A stretch of 64,000 nucleotides of DNA from NCBI GenBank assembly GCA_002005505.1, contig KV908455.1, positions 264,956 to 328,955 on the forward strand, in the 5' to 3' direction. The notes beneath the pieces are model-generated. The model was not told the origin of the DNA, ran no database searches, and saw only the letters and a list, made by a program, of their open reading frames with translations. Below are positions 50,101-62,502 of the stretch, one piece after another (within the stretch, counting starts at the first letter, position 1; each line of letters begins with the position of its first letter). The position numbers and the translations under genes were made by a program. Source of the stretch: Botryococcus braunii. Taxonomy: Eukaryota; Chlorophyta; Trebouxiophyceae.

Positions 50101-51521
50101 TACAAGTGCAAGTGTCGACTTCTGCCTTATCGTGTAGAACTCCACAGCCTTACACCACTGCATATGCATATCATTTGAGAAAGAAAGAAAGCATGTGAGG
50201 TAGCCCTGCAGCTGCATCATCACTTGAAGGAAACATAAGGCGATGATGGATCTCTTCAGTTTCATTTTGAAGCATCTGGAATGCCGTGATGAAGATCTCA
50301 TTTCAAAGCGGCGGAGGGAGTGGAGGCAACTGAAGAAAATACAACGGCGTTCCGTTCACAATACTCACCATTCCGTGTGAGTCGTTCTCTGCCGAACAAC
50401 ATCTCACAATTACGCAGTCTTTTGGGATTGAAGCCCATAACCCCTGAGGTGGTGTGGGTGGCTTAGATGCCCCAGCGGTATGGCCTGAATGTGCATTTAT
50501 GTGCACTACAAGTCTCTTCTATCTGGTATCTAAAATGAGCTAGGATCACTTTAAGCTTAGCTTAGCTCGAGCTCGAGCTCAAGAGAGCTGCACTAGAGCA
50601 GGCCAAAATTTCTCCTCGGCGAGTCCCTCAAATTCCCTTCATATATATTTACTAATTATCTGGGGGCGGAGGAGAAACTTTTAGGCCAGCTAGCTATATA
50701 GTGGACTCTAGTGCAGCTGTCTCAAGCTCCAGTGCAGCATTATCGAGCTCAAGCTATAGCTAACAGACATGTTACAAAAGCCAACGATGGAGTCTTTTTC
50801 CATCCTTGAGGGGCTGGGGGATGCATAGGTAATTACCTGTGGGACGTGCTTTAGGATAGGGTCATGCATAGGTAATTATAATGGGATGTGCTGCAGGAGA
50901 CACTGAGTATGTGCAAACCCATGTGAGTGGACAGGTAAGTACTCAATTGTATCTCCTGAGTTCGAAGTAGCTATCAGCAGCGATAAATTAGTGTGAGGGG
51001 GGGGGGGGTAACTTTAGATCTTACACTGGTGTGAAGGTGGAGCATATCCTCGCCGCAAACCACGTGCACGCATCCTGCATGCTAGATTTGGACGGTCTAG
51101 GTCACTGAGGATAACGACTGATTGGGAACCGCGCCTGCCGTCGACATGGTCTGCACATGTACAAGCAGAAGACGTGCTGTGTCAGACCCACACAATGCAC
51201 TGTACATTATATTTACAAAAGCCCGGTATACATGTATACGTGGGGCCCATCTGTGTAAAAGTATACATCATTGCATGTCCGACGCACAGAAAGCATTCCT
51301 CTACAAAGCATGTAGCCGGGCTGTTGGCAGCTCACATCGGGACCCATGTGAGTCAATAGGGCACTTCATGACTCACAGAAAGAGATAATTCCCTTGTTGA
51401 ACCAGGAAAGTTCCGAATGACCCAACTGTGTGAGTCCCCTGGGCGCCAAATGCGCGCGACTGCATCCAGGCGTCAGCGCCGACAACTGAGGAATTCGTCT
51501 GGGTGACAAGCTTTTGCTTGG
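47177..51521. other. Long stretch without a confident gene
   Basis: Frames at 47225-47758, 47986-48246 and minus 48454-48738 are open but lack family resemblance; none has convincing splice partners. Contains poly-C (47453-47466), poly-G (48901-48918, 50998-51008) and an imperfect foldback element at about 50555-50770. Confidence 0.45.
50555..50770. mobile_element. Possible MITE-like foldback element
   Basis: The left part (GAGCTCAAGAGAGCTGCACT, AGAGCAGGCCAAAATTTCTC) is reverse complementary, with gaps, to the right part (GAGAAACTTTTAGGCC, then CTCTAGTGCAGC and GAGCTCAAGCTATAGCTAA). Arms are about 75-90 bases around an AT-rich centre (about 50640-50665). The size and AT-rich loop resemble miniature inverted-repeat elements. 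No clear target-site duplication was identified. Confidence 0.5.
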
Positions 51522-52079
51522 ATGTCGATGGCTTTTTCGCAGACGCTTTGTGTATCTTGTCATTCTGTTGCTCCGCTCGTGAATGTACGAAAGTCCGGAT
51601 TCCGGGAAGTCCATATGTACGACTGCTTGCTGGAATTGCGGCACGCCACATGGCCGCCAGTTTGCTGTCTTCCTGTTGCAACCAACAGTATTGCAACCTA
51701 CCTGTTACTCGCCGGCAATTCTCACTTTACTTTTGATATCTGGTAGGTGCGCACGGATGCTATGTACATGTGCACTCATGCTGTGGGACACTTGTTCAGT
51801 AGCCCTAAGGCATCGTTTTGAGTGTCAGCATTTCTGGACACTGGACATGCATATCTGCACTAACCGATTATTGGACCCCCCCCCCTTTTCTAGGCTCATG
51901 GTTCCTCCGAATATCGGAGTCCGAAGTCCTCTGGGGAACTTGAGGTTCTTCAGGGATCCGAAGACTGGTATCGCCAGTATTGGTATTAACCTAGTCATGG
52001 AGCGGCTGGGAAAAGTTTATACTAACTTCTTCCGGCTGGTGTGCCTGAATGATGCGCGCACGCGCGTGCGCTCACGCAT

Positions 52080-52169
<90 letters not shown>

Positions 52170-52290
52170 TGTACAGCCGCACCGACACCTGCACCTACAC
52201 CCGCATGCATGCATCTCATTATTGCAGGTAGACGGACCATGTACGGACTATAAACCGCCGTATACGCCACGTAGCCCCCTATGCGTGTGA
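51522..52290 (+). CDS. Three-exon gene model, family not recognised
   Basis: Exons 51522-51742 (donor gtaggt), 51894-52038 (acceptor ttttctag, donor gtgtgc) and 52228-52290 (acceptor attgcag, stop tga) join in matching phases 2/1 and 0/0, giving 142 codons plus stop. The joined protein reads naturally across both splices (FDIW-LMVPPNIGVRSP and TNFFRL-VDGPCTDYKPP). Exon 2 contains LGNLRFFRDPKTGIASIGIN and LVMERLGKVYTNFFRL. The start ATG at 51522 is the first in frame, but an upstream exon is possible. No family was recognised. Intron 2 is mostly a (GT)n tract. The phase agreement is the main support. Confidence 0.5.
52088..52168. repeat. (GT)n tract filling intron 2 of the three-exon model
   Basis: GT run preceded by alternating GC-rich GCGCACGCGCGTGCGC sequence. 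The intron spans 52039-52227. Confidence 0.93.
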
Positions 52291-52908
52291 CAAATATGCT
52301 GCCAGGTTGTAGATGTAAGTGATCCTTCCTTCCTTTGTGGCCACAGCATTTTGCGCCAGAGTACATGGTGCTGCACGTGTCTATATCCACCACCTGTATC
52401 AGGCGACGCCGGCCGCCGCTGATTCTGATGACAGCGCTTTGACAACCTTTTTAGTTTTAGGAGAAGGAAGGGGAACGAAAGAAAAGGGAGGAGAATCAAT
52501 GAGGGACGGCCCAATCACATTCCAATATGAAATAGAGCACTTCTTTGAATCACACGAGCTAAATCCAACGAATCTCTTGCTATGAGTCATTCGCAAAATG
52601 TCCACGTCACTTCTAATCTGAATTAAACAGAGCAGAGGGATTGGTTTTTCGCTGTCGATTTCTCTAGGGAGTATAGAGTTGGTGCAGGGACGCCCCAATT
52701 GGGTGTTTTGCCTGCGGCCCCAGTGGCTGTCAGGGATGTCAGTAAAAGGAAAAGTCTGCCTAGGAGGCCCGAGAGAGAAGCTAGCCAAGCAGGGGACCGT
52801 GGAGTAACACTGTGTCAGTGACACTGTTACTCTGAGGGACCTCAGTGTCCGCATCCAACTATCCGTAGGGTCCGTCACTCATGGTTCCGCGGAAGGGTCC
52901 CCGCAGAC
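52291..52908. other. Convergent intergenic region
   Basis: Between the 3' ends of the three-exon model (+) and the syntaxin gene (-). Frame 52319-52585 (+) is open without recognised homology. Contains a perfect inverted repeat TAACACTGTGTCAGTGACACTGTTA at 52805-52829. Confidence 0.45.
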
Positions 52909-55051
<2,143 letters not shown>

Positions 55052-56739
55052 CTGCAGGTGCCGACGGCATACTCTGAGAAACTACGGCTTCGTAAACAGC
55101 ACAATACTCTTCTGCCTAAGAAGTACCTGGTAACTCATAAGTGCGAAGGCGCTTCTCAAAAGATCCTGATCAGTTCAGAAAACAGCCACCGCCCGACCTT
55201 CCCGTGGCCCTTAGCCCAAACTGACGTCAAAACTCCCACCGATACTATCTTAGGAAGACACAGCAAAAATATTCGGCTAGGCACATTATATAATCTACAG
55301 ACAGAAGCCGAATCATCTTCGTAAAATTGCAATGCTGGTAAGCCAAGTTGGGGAACTCCCAAACAACGGCTTTCGCAATAGTCCCCTAGACATCAAGCCA
55401 TGCGGCATGGCTGCCGTACTCATAAAATCACCACGATTCGATTTGGCACGCTGACTTGCGTGCGGATTTATCATTCATTGTCGCCATACTTATCAACATT
55501 CCGACGCACCAAATTATCGAAACATGTTCTTTACACACCAAGCAAGCAACTTTGGATAGCTGAGTGCAGATCGTTGCGGTCGGGCCCTTCCTGCCGGACT
55601 GGTGTGACATGCCCTTTTGACTCATCCAGTATACCACCTTTGTTGCGTACTGGATAATCGTATTATTTCTGTCCGTTGTTTCATGTGTTGTCCAGTTGCC
55701 CCAGTCATTACCCCTTGCCCTTGGGTGAAAAGGGAGGATTCTTTTGGCCCCGTGCAAACATTTGGGTAAAGCACACTATCTCCACTGTAGAGGCCCCATG
55801 TTCTGTCTTAGCACCATATAGTCAGGATCAGATTAGTGTACTTTCATTTTAGTTTATATCTGGACGGCTCGAAGGGAATCCTCCCTACTTTACGCACAGC
55901 CGACCCTTCTGACTCTGTTATGAAAGTAATGGTGAGACTAATGGTACAATAGTGGTCCAGTAATATTAAGTTACCTTGTTTTCCTTGCTGCGAGAAAGAA
56001 CATATGCGACACTTGTGGGAAGCATGCTTGACTTAACAGTCGAGCTTTCCAGAAAAGCGTCAATGGCAAATATAGGATGACTTTAAAACCTGTGCAGGAG
56101 CCAGAATTCCTGAGCACGAAATGCCGACAACAGGAGCCCCTGATGAAGTCTCAACTGGTGAGCCATGTCAGTACAAACGCATGCCAAGCACTGTGCATGC
56201 TGCATAACTGATGAGTGTCGCCATGACTGTGTGCATAGATGAGTGATTCAGTGCCTGATGGGAATCCTTTTGTTATCCTGAATACCTCATTCCATGCACA
56301 CTACCATCAGCCTCCTCTGTGCCTGGGTTGCTTTGAACGCTGCCTGCTTTGTTCTTCTTGTGCTTGTCCATCCTTGCACATGGCATCACCCGTCCCTGTC
56401 TTCGCTGAGGTGGATCTTCGGGCACTGGTGGTGAAGGTCTCGAATTCCTTTGGCAGCTACAAAGCCCTACACAATCACAAATGTGATTTTAACCAGACAC
56501 ATGCCTCGAGAAATGCAGGCACGCTCGCAGCGCCAGTCAAGGTTCTTTAGAAAAGGACGACTACGGCCGGCGATCATTTCCCATTGTTGTACTGCCAGAT
56601 TTTTTACTGATGTCCGACTCGTGAGTTTGCAACAAGCATATTCCTGCCCCCCCCCCCCCCACACCCACCCACCACTTCTTAGAATCGCGGATCATAGTCG
56701 GGCAGTCCTTTCCTCCCCGCACGCGCGCAGGAGACTTCA

Positions 56740-56812
<73 letters not shown>

Positions 56813-56915
56813 CGCGCGCGCGCGCGCGCGTGTGCCTGTGCGAATGAGGGCAGGCGGTGTAGGTGCGTGCATTTCTGTGCAGGTTGACCTGATGATTATG
56901 TAGATCTAACACACC
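55052..56915. other. No confident gene
   Basis: Should contain the first exon of the syntaxin gene (-). Plus-strand frames 55007-55324 and 56239-56550 are open but unrecognised; the latter begins MSDSVPDGNPFVILNTSFHA and could be a 5' exon of the F-box-like gene that follows. Confidence 0.4.
56742..56830. repeat. (GT)n then (GC)n tract upstream of F-box-like gene C
   Basis: GT run (56742-56804) continuing as a CG alternation to about 56830. It stands in the same relative position as the tracts before F-box-like copies A and B. Confidence 0.94.
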
Positions 56916-57710
56916 ATGCTGTGTGATGCAGACTCGACAGTACAGACCGCTGGCTTTCGGTACTGGCCCGAGCTTCCCGAACCCATCCAGAGGTTAATCC
57001 TGAGGAGCCCCGGGTGGTCCCTTTCCGCCCTCGCCAGGCTGGCGCCCACATGCAAGATGTTTCTGGAGGCCTACCACGAGCTCGCCGCTTCAGAGGAGCT
57101 TTGGCTCGTTGATTCCGCAGTGGCTACTTTCAGCCAACGCGTCATCGACATCGTCCTCCACTGGGTTCGCCCCCGTGAAGGCAACAGTGCCGCTGCGTTG
57201 GAAGATATGCACCGCGCTTTCGACATGCTAGAGGACAACATCCAGCCTGCCGACCCCCGTATCGACTCAATGCAGCGCGCGACGCTGCGAACCCCTTCCT
57301 GGGGGGTCCTGGACGGCCATAAGAACCCCCCCATCAGATGGCTGGTGCTGCAAACCACCAACGGGGCGTCCATCCGCATGCACTCTGGGGAGTACAGGTT
57401 CGTGGAGATTTCTCGCTGGAAGGGGCGCAGGTTGGAGGTTTGGGTGAAGCCTGTCAAACAAGAAGAGGCCGCATCCTGCATCGGGCTCATCCTCCTCGCC
57501 TGCAGGAACGCGCCAGCGGACGAGGGCTTGCTTTTCAAATGGCCTTTCGTGGACAATGAGGAGGATTCCATGGAGCCGGAGGCCCGCCGAGCCCTGACCG
57601 CACTCCAGACGTGGTACTGCCGAAATGGGAGGGGCCGTCTGGAGGTGGACCTCAATATGTGGGGGTGGGGTCCTTTTTGTAGTATCTCCCACAGAAAAAG
57701 GGCTGTGTAA
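56916..57710 (+). CDS. F-box-like protein (copy C)
   Basis: Open frame of 264 codons. An F-box-like motif lies near the start (residues ~13-50): FRYWPELPEPIQRLILRSPG, then LSALARLAPTCKMFLEAYHE. Spacing and key residues match copies A and B (F-x-W-x-x-L-x-x-x-Q-R-x-I-L-x-S-P-G). The remainder diverges from copy A and has no recognised repeat; it contains WLVLQTTNGASIRMHSGEY and a Trp-rich end (LNMWGWGPF). F-box proteins act as substrate receptors of SCF ubiquitin ligases; here that is inferred from the motif only. The ATG at 56916 lies in a T/A-rich stretch after possible acceptors, so upstream exons as in copy A may exist. Confidence 0.65.
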   Translation: MLCDADSTVQTAGFRYWPELPEPIQRLILRSPGWSLSALARLAPTCKMFLEAYHELAASEELWLVDSAVATFSQRVIDIVLHWVRPREGNSAAALEDMHRAFDMLEDNIQPADPRIDSMQRATLRTPSWGVLDGHKNPPIRWLVLQTTNGASIRMHSGEYRFVEISRWKGRRLEVWVKPVKQEEAASCIGLILLACRNAPADEGLLFKWPFVDNEEDSMEPEARRALTALQTWYCRNGRGRLEVDLNMWGWGPFCSISHRKRAV

Positions 57711-58415
57711 AAACAGTCACGGCAAGCACGTGGTCTACGAATGTGCATTGCTGTTGTTTTGGGCAAAACCTAAAAAAGCCCACCCAAATTTTAAAGAATG
57801 ACGAGTCACAGGCCACCCAAATCCCGAAACCCACCCAAATCTTAAAGAATGCCGAGTCACAGGCCACCATGTCCGCAAGCCCGGGTGGGGTGGGGTGAGG
57901 GGGGGGGGAGGACGCTGGGTGTGGGAGGGCGTTGGTGGGGAGGGAGGGTGGGAGGGAGCTATGTGTGCAAACAACCATGCAAAAGGGTGTGCCCCCCCTC
58001 CCACCCCCCCCCCCCCACACACACACACACATACACATACGCGCCCGCGTGCTCGCGAATTGGGGACCTGTTACTTAGTTTTGATCGTAGCAACCAGTTT
58101 GTGTTGGGTCAGTTTGGCAAGGTTCCCTCAAGGAGATGGCAGTCTACGTTTTTCACTGCGGCAATACAAGCAAATGTTGGAATGTCATGTTGTGGAACAT
58201 GGGTTGGCTCAACACATGGGTCATGAGAATTCCGGCTTCTCTGACTCTTTTCTGAAGGCTATGGCGTGAACCACGCACCCCCCTAAAGAAAAGTGGAAAA
58301 AGAAAAAAGATTAAAAGAAAGAAAGAAAGAACTGCCTCCTTGCATGACCGTGAAGATTTGAATGAACACCATATGGATGTAAAACGCTTGAGAGGGACTT
58401 TGTGCATGTGGACAG
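57711..58415. other. No gene recognised
   Basis: Two near-identical phrases ACCCAAAT(T/C)TTAAAGAATG(A/C)CGAGTCACAGGCCACC occur at about 57783 and 57833. G-rich and C-rich runs and a short CA tract (about 58014-58031) follow. Confidence 0.5.
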
Positions 58416-58683
58416 GAAACGCAAACCAGCAAATGGAGAGATTAGAGGTGATCAAGAAGCTTCACAAGCAGCAGCATCACATGGAGCCGCAGAAGAGACG
58501 GTGGAGGCTCAAGCAGCAGCAGAAGACTCGGTAGAGGAGGAGGAAGAGGAGGAGGAGGAGGTGATGGAAGAGGAAGAACAGGACGAGGAGGTAACAGAAG
58601 AACAGGAGATGGAAAGTGAAGAAGGAGAAGAAGAGGAGGAGGCGGAAGCACCACGCTCTCGCAAGAGAAGCCGCGGGGCATAG
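58416..58683 (+). CDS. Acidic C-terminal exon with NLS-like end, partial
   Basis: A frame opening after an acceptor-like gtggacag and ending at tag 58681-58683, about 89 codons. It begins KRKPANGEIRGDQEAS, passes through an Ala/Glu-rich helix and a run of more than 40 mostly Glu/Asp residues, and ends APRSRKRSRGA. Acidic tails flanked by basic clusters are common in nuclear chaperones and chromatin proteins, but such tails are not diagnostic. Upstream exons could not be identified. The low-complexity codons (GAG/GAA) mean it might be a degenerate GA repeat rather than coding. Confidence 0.4.
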
Positions 58684-59032
58684 GCAACAAAAGTGCTTTA
58701 AAGCACATTTGTCCACGGCCCGGGACAATGCAAATGCCCCTATATGTCCCTGTCTTATAAAAGCCGGGGACTTCATCTCCAGATCCGCTTTGACCCATCT
58801 GTTACAATAAGGTCCACCAACCCCCATCCCTCGCCCCCCCCCCCCTTCCCCCTTTTTTTGAGCCTCCTCCAGGGGGGTTGTTGGGGGGTAGGGGGACGGG
58901 TTTATCATGACACCACTCGGCCGATCGAATGGGAATTTGGAAAGAGGCCAAGCTGTGGTTGGGCCGAGCATGCACACCCCATGTGATGTACGGGAGGAGG
59001 GAGGTGGTGATTTTTTCTCTGCCCTTGTACTT

Positions 59033-59234
<202 letters not shown>

Positions 59235-59335
59235 CGTGTGGTGTGTGTCAGATTAGAGAGCTCGTATGAGCCACTCACCTGCTCCGAGTATTTGACACAG
59301 GGTTGATATACTAGTGCGGGTATATCAATGGTTAC

Positions 59336-59437
59336 CTTGCTTTGGGGTTTACTGTTCCTTCTGGTTCTGGACCTTGAGGCCGCTTTGACACCATTGACCC
59401 GGTCACGTACACGCTTGCTACATCCAGAACCAGCCAT
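59336..59437 (-). CDS. Possible basic first exon, family not recognised
   Basis: Thirty-four codons from ATG to a donor (aag|gtaacc), phase 0: MAGSGCSKRVRDRVNGVKAA then SRSRTRRNSKPQSK, strongly basic like a nuclear protein N terminus. Upstream, about 144 bases away on the same strand, the ATG context (CATTTC-ACTGCCA-AATGGCT-GTTC) is repeated at 59574-59603, giving an alternative in-frame-looking start. No downstream partner exon was found. Confidence 0.3.
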
Positions 59438-60102
59438 TTTGGCAGTAGAAATGAGAAGAAGCTGCTGTCCTGTAACTGTGGAATGCTGAAGGAAGGAAGG
59501 AAGGAAGGAAATGCTTCATTCAACGTATGCTTCAGAGGGAGCGCAAAAGGGCTTTCTTTCCCCCCTCCGGAACTAGCCATTATGGCAGTGGAAATGAAAG
59601 GACGCTGAACTCAATCTAGGTGGAACCCTGCCCCTGCTATACTGCCGTTCAATGTCCTCAGAGAGAATCTGTAAAAGCACCCGTACTACTACAAATAGTG
59701 ATTTGCACCGAGGATGCGAGATGTGACCGCTCTATGTCGTGGTGCTGAGGTGAACCCTCGAAGAACGAAATGCACGTGCTCGAGTCTGCGCCGTTGTGAG
59801 CATAGAATAAAAAATGCACATGCATATAAAATGCCCCTGCATATGCTCGAGTCTGGGCTGGTGTAACATTAGAATAAAGAATCTTTATGTTCGCACACGA
59901 ACCTTTTTACCATTTTGTTTGAATTAGAAGCTTTGTTCCCTTTAAGCGGCCTGCCCGCACACAAGCTTGTATGTTTTGGGTTGTGCTGGATCAAGCACGC
60001 GGTCTAGCCTGTTTTGTGTAACCATAGCTGTCTGAGGGTGAACCCCTCGCGCCAGGAGGCAAAGTTTCATTGGCTGGCTGTGGTTTGTCCGGAAGGTTTT
60101 CT

Positions 60103-60104
<2 letters not shown>

Positions 60105-60172
<68 letters not shown>
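60105..60172. repeat. (GT)n microsatellite
   Basis: GT run followed by GTCTGTCTG and poly-G. Confidence 0.95.
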
Positions 60173-60173
<1 letters not shown>

Positions 60174-60531
60174 TGTCTGGGGGGGGGGCAGGAATGTCCT
60201 GAGCAACATGTGCCCAAAAAATTGGAGCCTTCCACATTACTTGATTATGGCCTGAACTGCACAGGCCCATGGGGTGGCCCCAGTAAAGTGTCGACGGCGT
60301 GGCTATGAGACACGTTACGTGCGTGATGTAGGAACAATATTATTAGTACTTGACTTTACAGGATGCTAACCCTGTTGAATGCGTTACTTGCCTGGAGTGG
60401 GAATATGATTTGTCACTAGTGTCACATGCATAATATGAGCCTGACATCGAACATTCCATGCACCTATTCCAAATAAATGACCCTGACCATGCTACTTTGT
60501 TGAACTGGTTTCGGAACATCACCTGGCACTG

Positions 60532-60614
60532 GAATGAAACATCCTCTTGGAATGACACATCCTTCTGGGATGACACATCTTTTGGAATGACACATCTTTG
60601 GGGAATGACACGTC
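60532..60614. repeat. ~20-bp repeat around TGGAATGACACATC
   Basis: Five imperfect copies of (T)GGAATGA(A/C)ACATC(C/T)T. In one plus-strand frame the first copies read WNETSSWNDTSFWDDTS, with N-glycosylation-like sequons, before the register shifts. Confidence 0.75.
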
Positions 60615-60895
60615 CTTTACAGGTGAGATGGGTAACATTGTTCCAAGAGAGCTGGGTGCGCGGGCAGACCGAGCGCGTGGTAGTACCTGCTCAACATGGT
60701 GGCGAGTTTGGGCTCGGACTCGCTATCCTGATATGAAACAAGATCTCTGGCTGTACAATCAAAGGGCTAGAGTGTGGTCAGGGTGAATGTTAAACCAATG
60801 GTGGCGTTCCCTCTCTATAAAAACCACTCTCTCAGGCCCCCCCTCTCCCACCTCCCTCCCTCTCTCCCCTCGTACTCTTCCGCAAGAGAGCAAAC

Positions 60896-61036
60896 GCATG
60901 CCCTCACCTTCTGCGCACATGCCATCACCTTCTGCGCACATGCCCTCACCTTCTGCGCACATGCCCTCACCTTCTGCGCACATGCCATCACCTTCTGCGC
61001 ACATGCCCTCACCTTCAGCGCACATGCCATCACCTT
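60896..61036. repeat. 21-bp minisatellite
   Basis: Seven copies of CATGCC(C/A)TCACCTTCTGCGCA. The period is a multiple of three and no stop occurs in several frames; plus strand would read HMPSPSA repeats, minus strand EG(D/E)GMCA repeats. It lies just upstream in coordinates of the protease gene's 3' end. Coding status unknown. Confidence 0.95.
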
Positions 61037-61257
61037 GCGGTACAACCAGGAAGCTCAACATGATTCTTTTGCGGCACAACAAGGCAGCTTGACATGATCC
61101 ACTTACGAAGGGACAATGATATACCTCAATTGCAAGATGTTGTTGCAACATGATCGATAAAAATCCTGGGAGCTAACAGGAACCCCATCAGCTAGCTCCT
61201 TGGATGCTCCTTAGACAGGAACCCCAAACCCAAGCATGTGGGGATCGCACATGCAGG

Positions 61258-62502
61258 TTACATCAGCTCGGGCACAGTTGCATTGCATTCGTTTGGCGGA
61301 GGATTTGTCCGCTTCAGAATCTTGTTCATCAAGCAGGGGACGCATATCCCTGATTCGCCGCACGTGTTGTTCAGCATTACCAGGTTGACCACCGGCTGCG
61401 GGGGAGTCGTGCTCATGTTGCACTCGCTGCTCCCACTAACAAGGATGCCCCACACCGTATTGGTTGCTAGGCTCAGCCAAGGTCCTCCACTCATGCCTCC
61501 ACAGGCTCCCCCGCGCACTGTAAACGTGGGGACCGTGGGATCGCCGGGTTCGCAGCGTTCAAAGTGCAGCGCATACGAGTAGAACATCCGGCGTTCAAAC
61601 GAAGCGCTGCAGCCTTTCACCGAACCTCCCGATGATACTGGGTAACCCGCGTAGTATGTGGGGTAGCTGTAACACGCATCATCCGCTTTCGTCTCATATG
61701 CAATTGGTGCACCGATGGGGTGGAGCTGCTCGACAGCAGGCCGATCAACAAGCAGGATTGCCCCGTCATTGCCTAGAAAGGCCCTGTTCATCCAGCCGAA
61801 AGTGGCGGAAATATCTATGATGTTGAAGTTGTAATCACTGGGGCAGTTGTCAATATTGGTGCCGGGGTCGTTTTTGCAGCACACGACCCCGTACCGGCCA
61901 GTGTACTGCCCCTTAACTACATGGTACTTGCCTGTGCCTAGCCCTGCAACACAATGTCCTGCTGTCATCACAAGCGTCTTCCCAACAAACCATGCCGTGC
62001 AAGCCGTGTACACAGTCTGGTTGGCGAACATGTAGAAGTACGCCATGCAGATGGATGTTGTGGCGATGTACTGCCCATAGTCCTGCAGCTGGGGGCCAAT
62101 ATTGCACAGCGCCTTCTTAGGGGCAACCCCCGCATTGCCCTCCTGCGGACTTCCTGCCTCAAGAGACCCCCAGTTCTGTGCTGGAGCTCCCGCATCTTGG
62201 TCGTCCTCGTCAGTGGAGGGAGAGCTGCTGAGGCCGAGTTGATCGGAGAGAGTGTCACCGGCAGGCCCCGAAGTCTCTGTATGCTGGCTGTGCTTCAGAG
62301 AAGTCGAGGGGGTGCCGAAGAAAGGAAAGTCTGTCGGGACTTCCCGTGGGATGGGGTGATTCTGTGGCACGCTGCATTTTGAGCAAGGCACCACCGCACC
62401 GATGGGTTCTGCAGGGCCGTTGGGGTACTTGCCGGAGTCCGCATTGGAGGGAGATGCCGTGCATGACATTGGCGAGAAGAGCAGGAATGCAAAGATCAGC
62501 AT
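61258..62502 (-). CDS. Secreted trypsin-fold serine protease (S1 / V8-like)
   Basis: Single-exon chymotrypsin-fold endopeptidase. From the ATG at 62502 the protein has 414 residues: signal peptide MLIFAFLLFSPMSCTA, a Pro/Ser/Asp-rich propeptide-like region to about residue 125, then the catalytic domain. The triad is visible: His183 in LVMTAGHCVAG, Asp246 in FLGNDGAILLVD and Ser338 in GGACGGMSGGPWL, the last with the GxSGGP consensus. Many Cys and NxT/NxS sequons fit a secreted glycoprotein. The pattern TAGHC...NDxAxL...GxSGGPW resembles bacterial glutamyl endopeptidase/V8-like members more than vertebrate trypsins; the usual specificity Asp before the Ser motif is not obvious. The frame continues upstream to an ATG at 62694, but those residues look like 5' UTR; ATGs at 62568 and 62559 are also possible. 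Confidence 0.88.
   Translation of the reverse strand: MLIFAFLLFSPMSCTASPSNADSGKYPNGPAEPIGAVVPCSKCSVPQNHPIPREVPTDFPFFGTPSTSLKHSQHTETSGPAGDTLSDQLGLSSSPSTDEDDQDAGAPAQNWGSLEAGSPQEGNAGVAPKKALCNIGPQLQDYGQYIATTSICMAYFYMFANQTVYTACTAWFVGKTLVMTAGHCVAGLGTGKYHVVKGQYTGRYGVVCCKNDPGTNIDNCPSDYNFNIIDISATFGWMNRAFLGNDGAILLVDRPAVEQLHPIGAPIAYETKADDACYSYPTYYAGYPVSSGGSVKGCSASFERRMFYSYALHFERCEPGDPTVPTFTVRGGACGGMSGGPWLSLATNTVWGILVSGSSECNMSTTPPQPVVNLVMLNNTCGESGICVPCLMNKILKRTNPPPNECNATVPELM

Larger units (their letters stand above)
59438..61257. other. Repeat-rich stretch without a confident gene
   Basis: Holds an (AAGG)n run (59488-59510), a duplicated phrase with GCTCGAGTCTG and AGAATAAA (59776-59810 and 59838-59880) that resembles a repeated poly(A) signal for a plus-strand transcript, a (GT)n tract, a ~20-bp repeat at 60532-60614 and a 21-bp array at 60896-61036. 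Confidence 0.5.

Noticed and set aside
57071..57766. 231-codon minus-strand frame opposite F-box-like gene C
   Set aside because: Antisense shadow of the F-box-like gene at 56916-57710.
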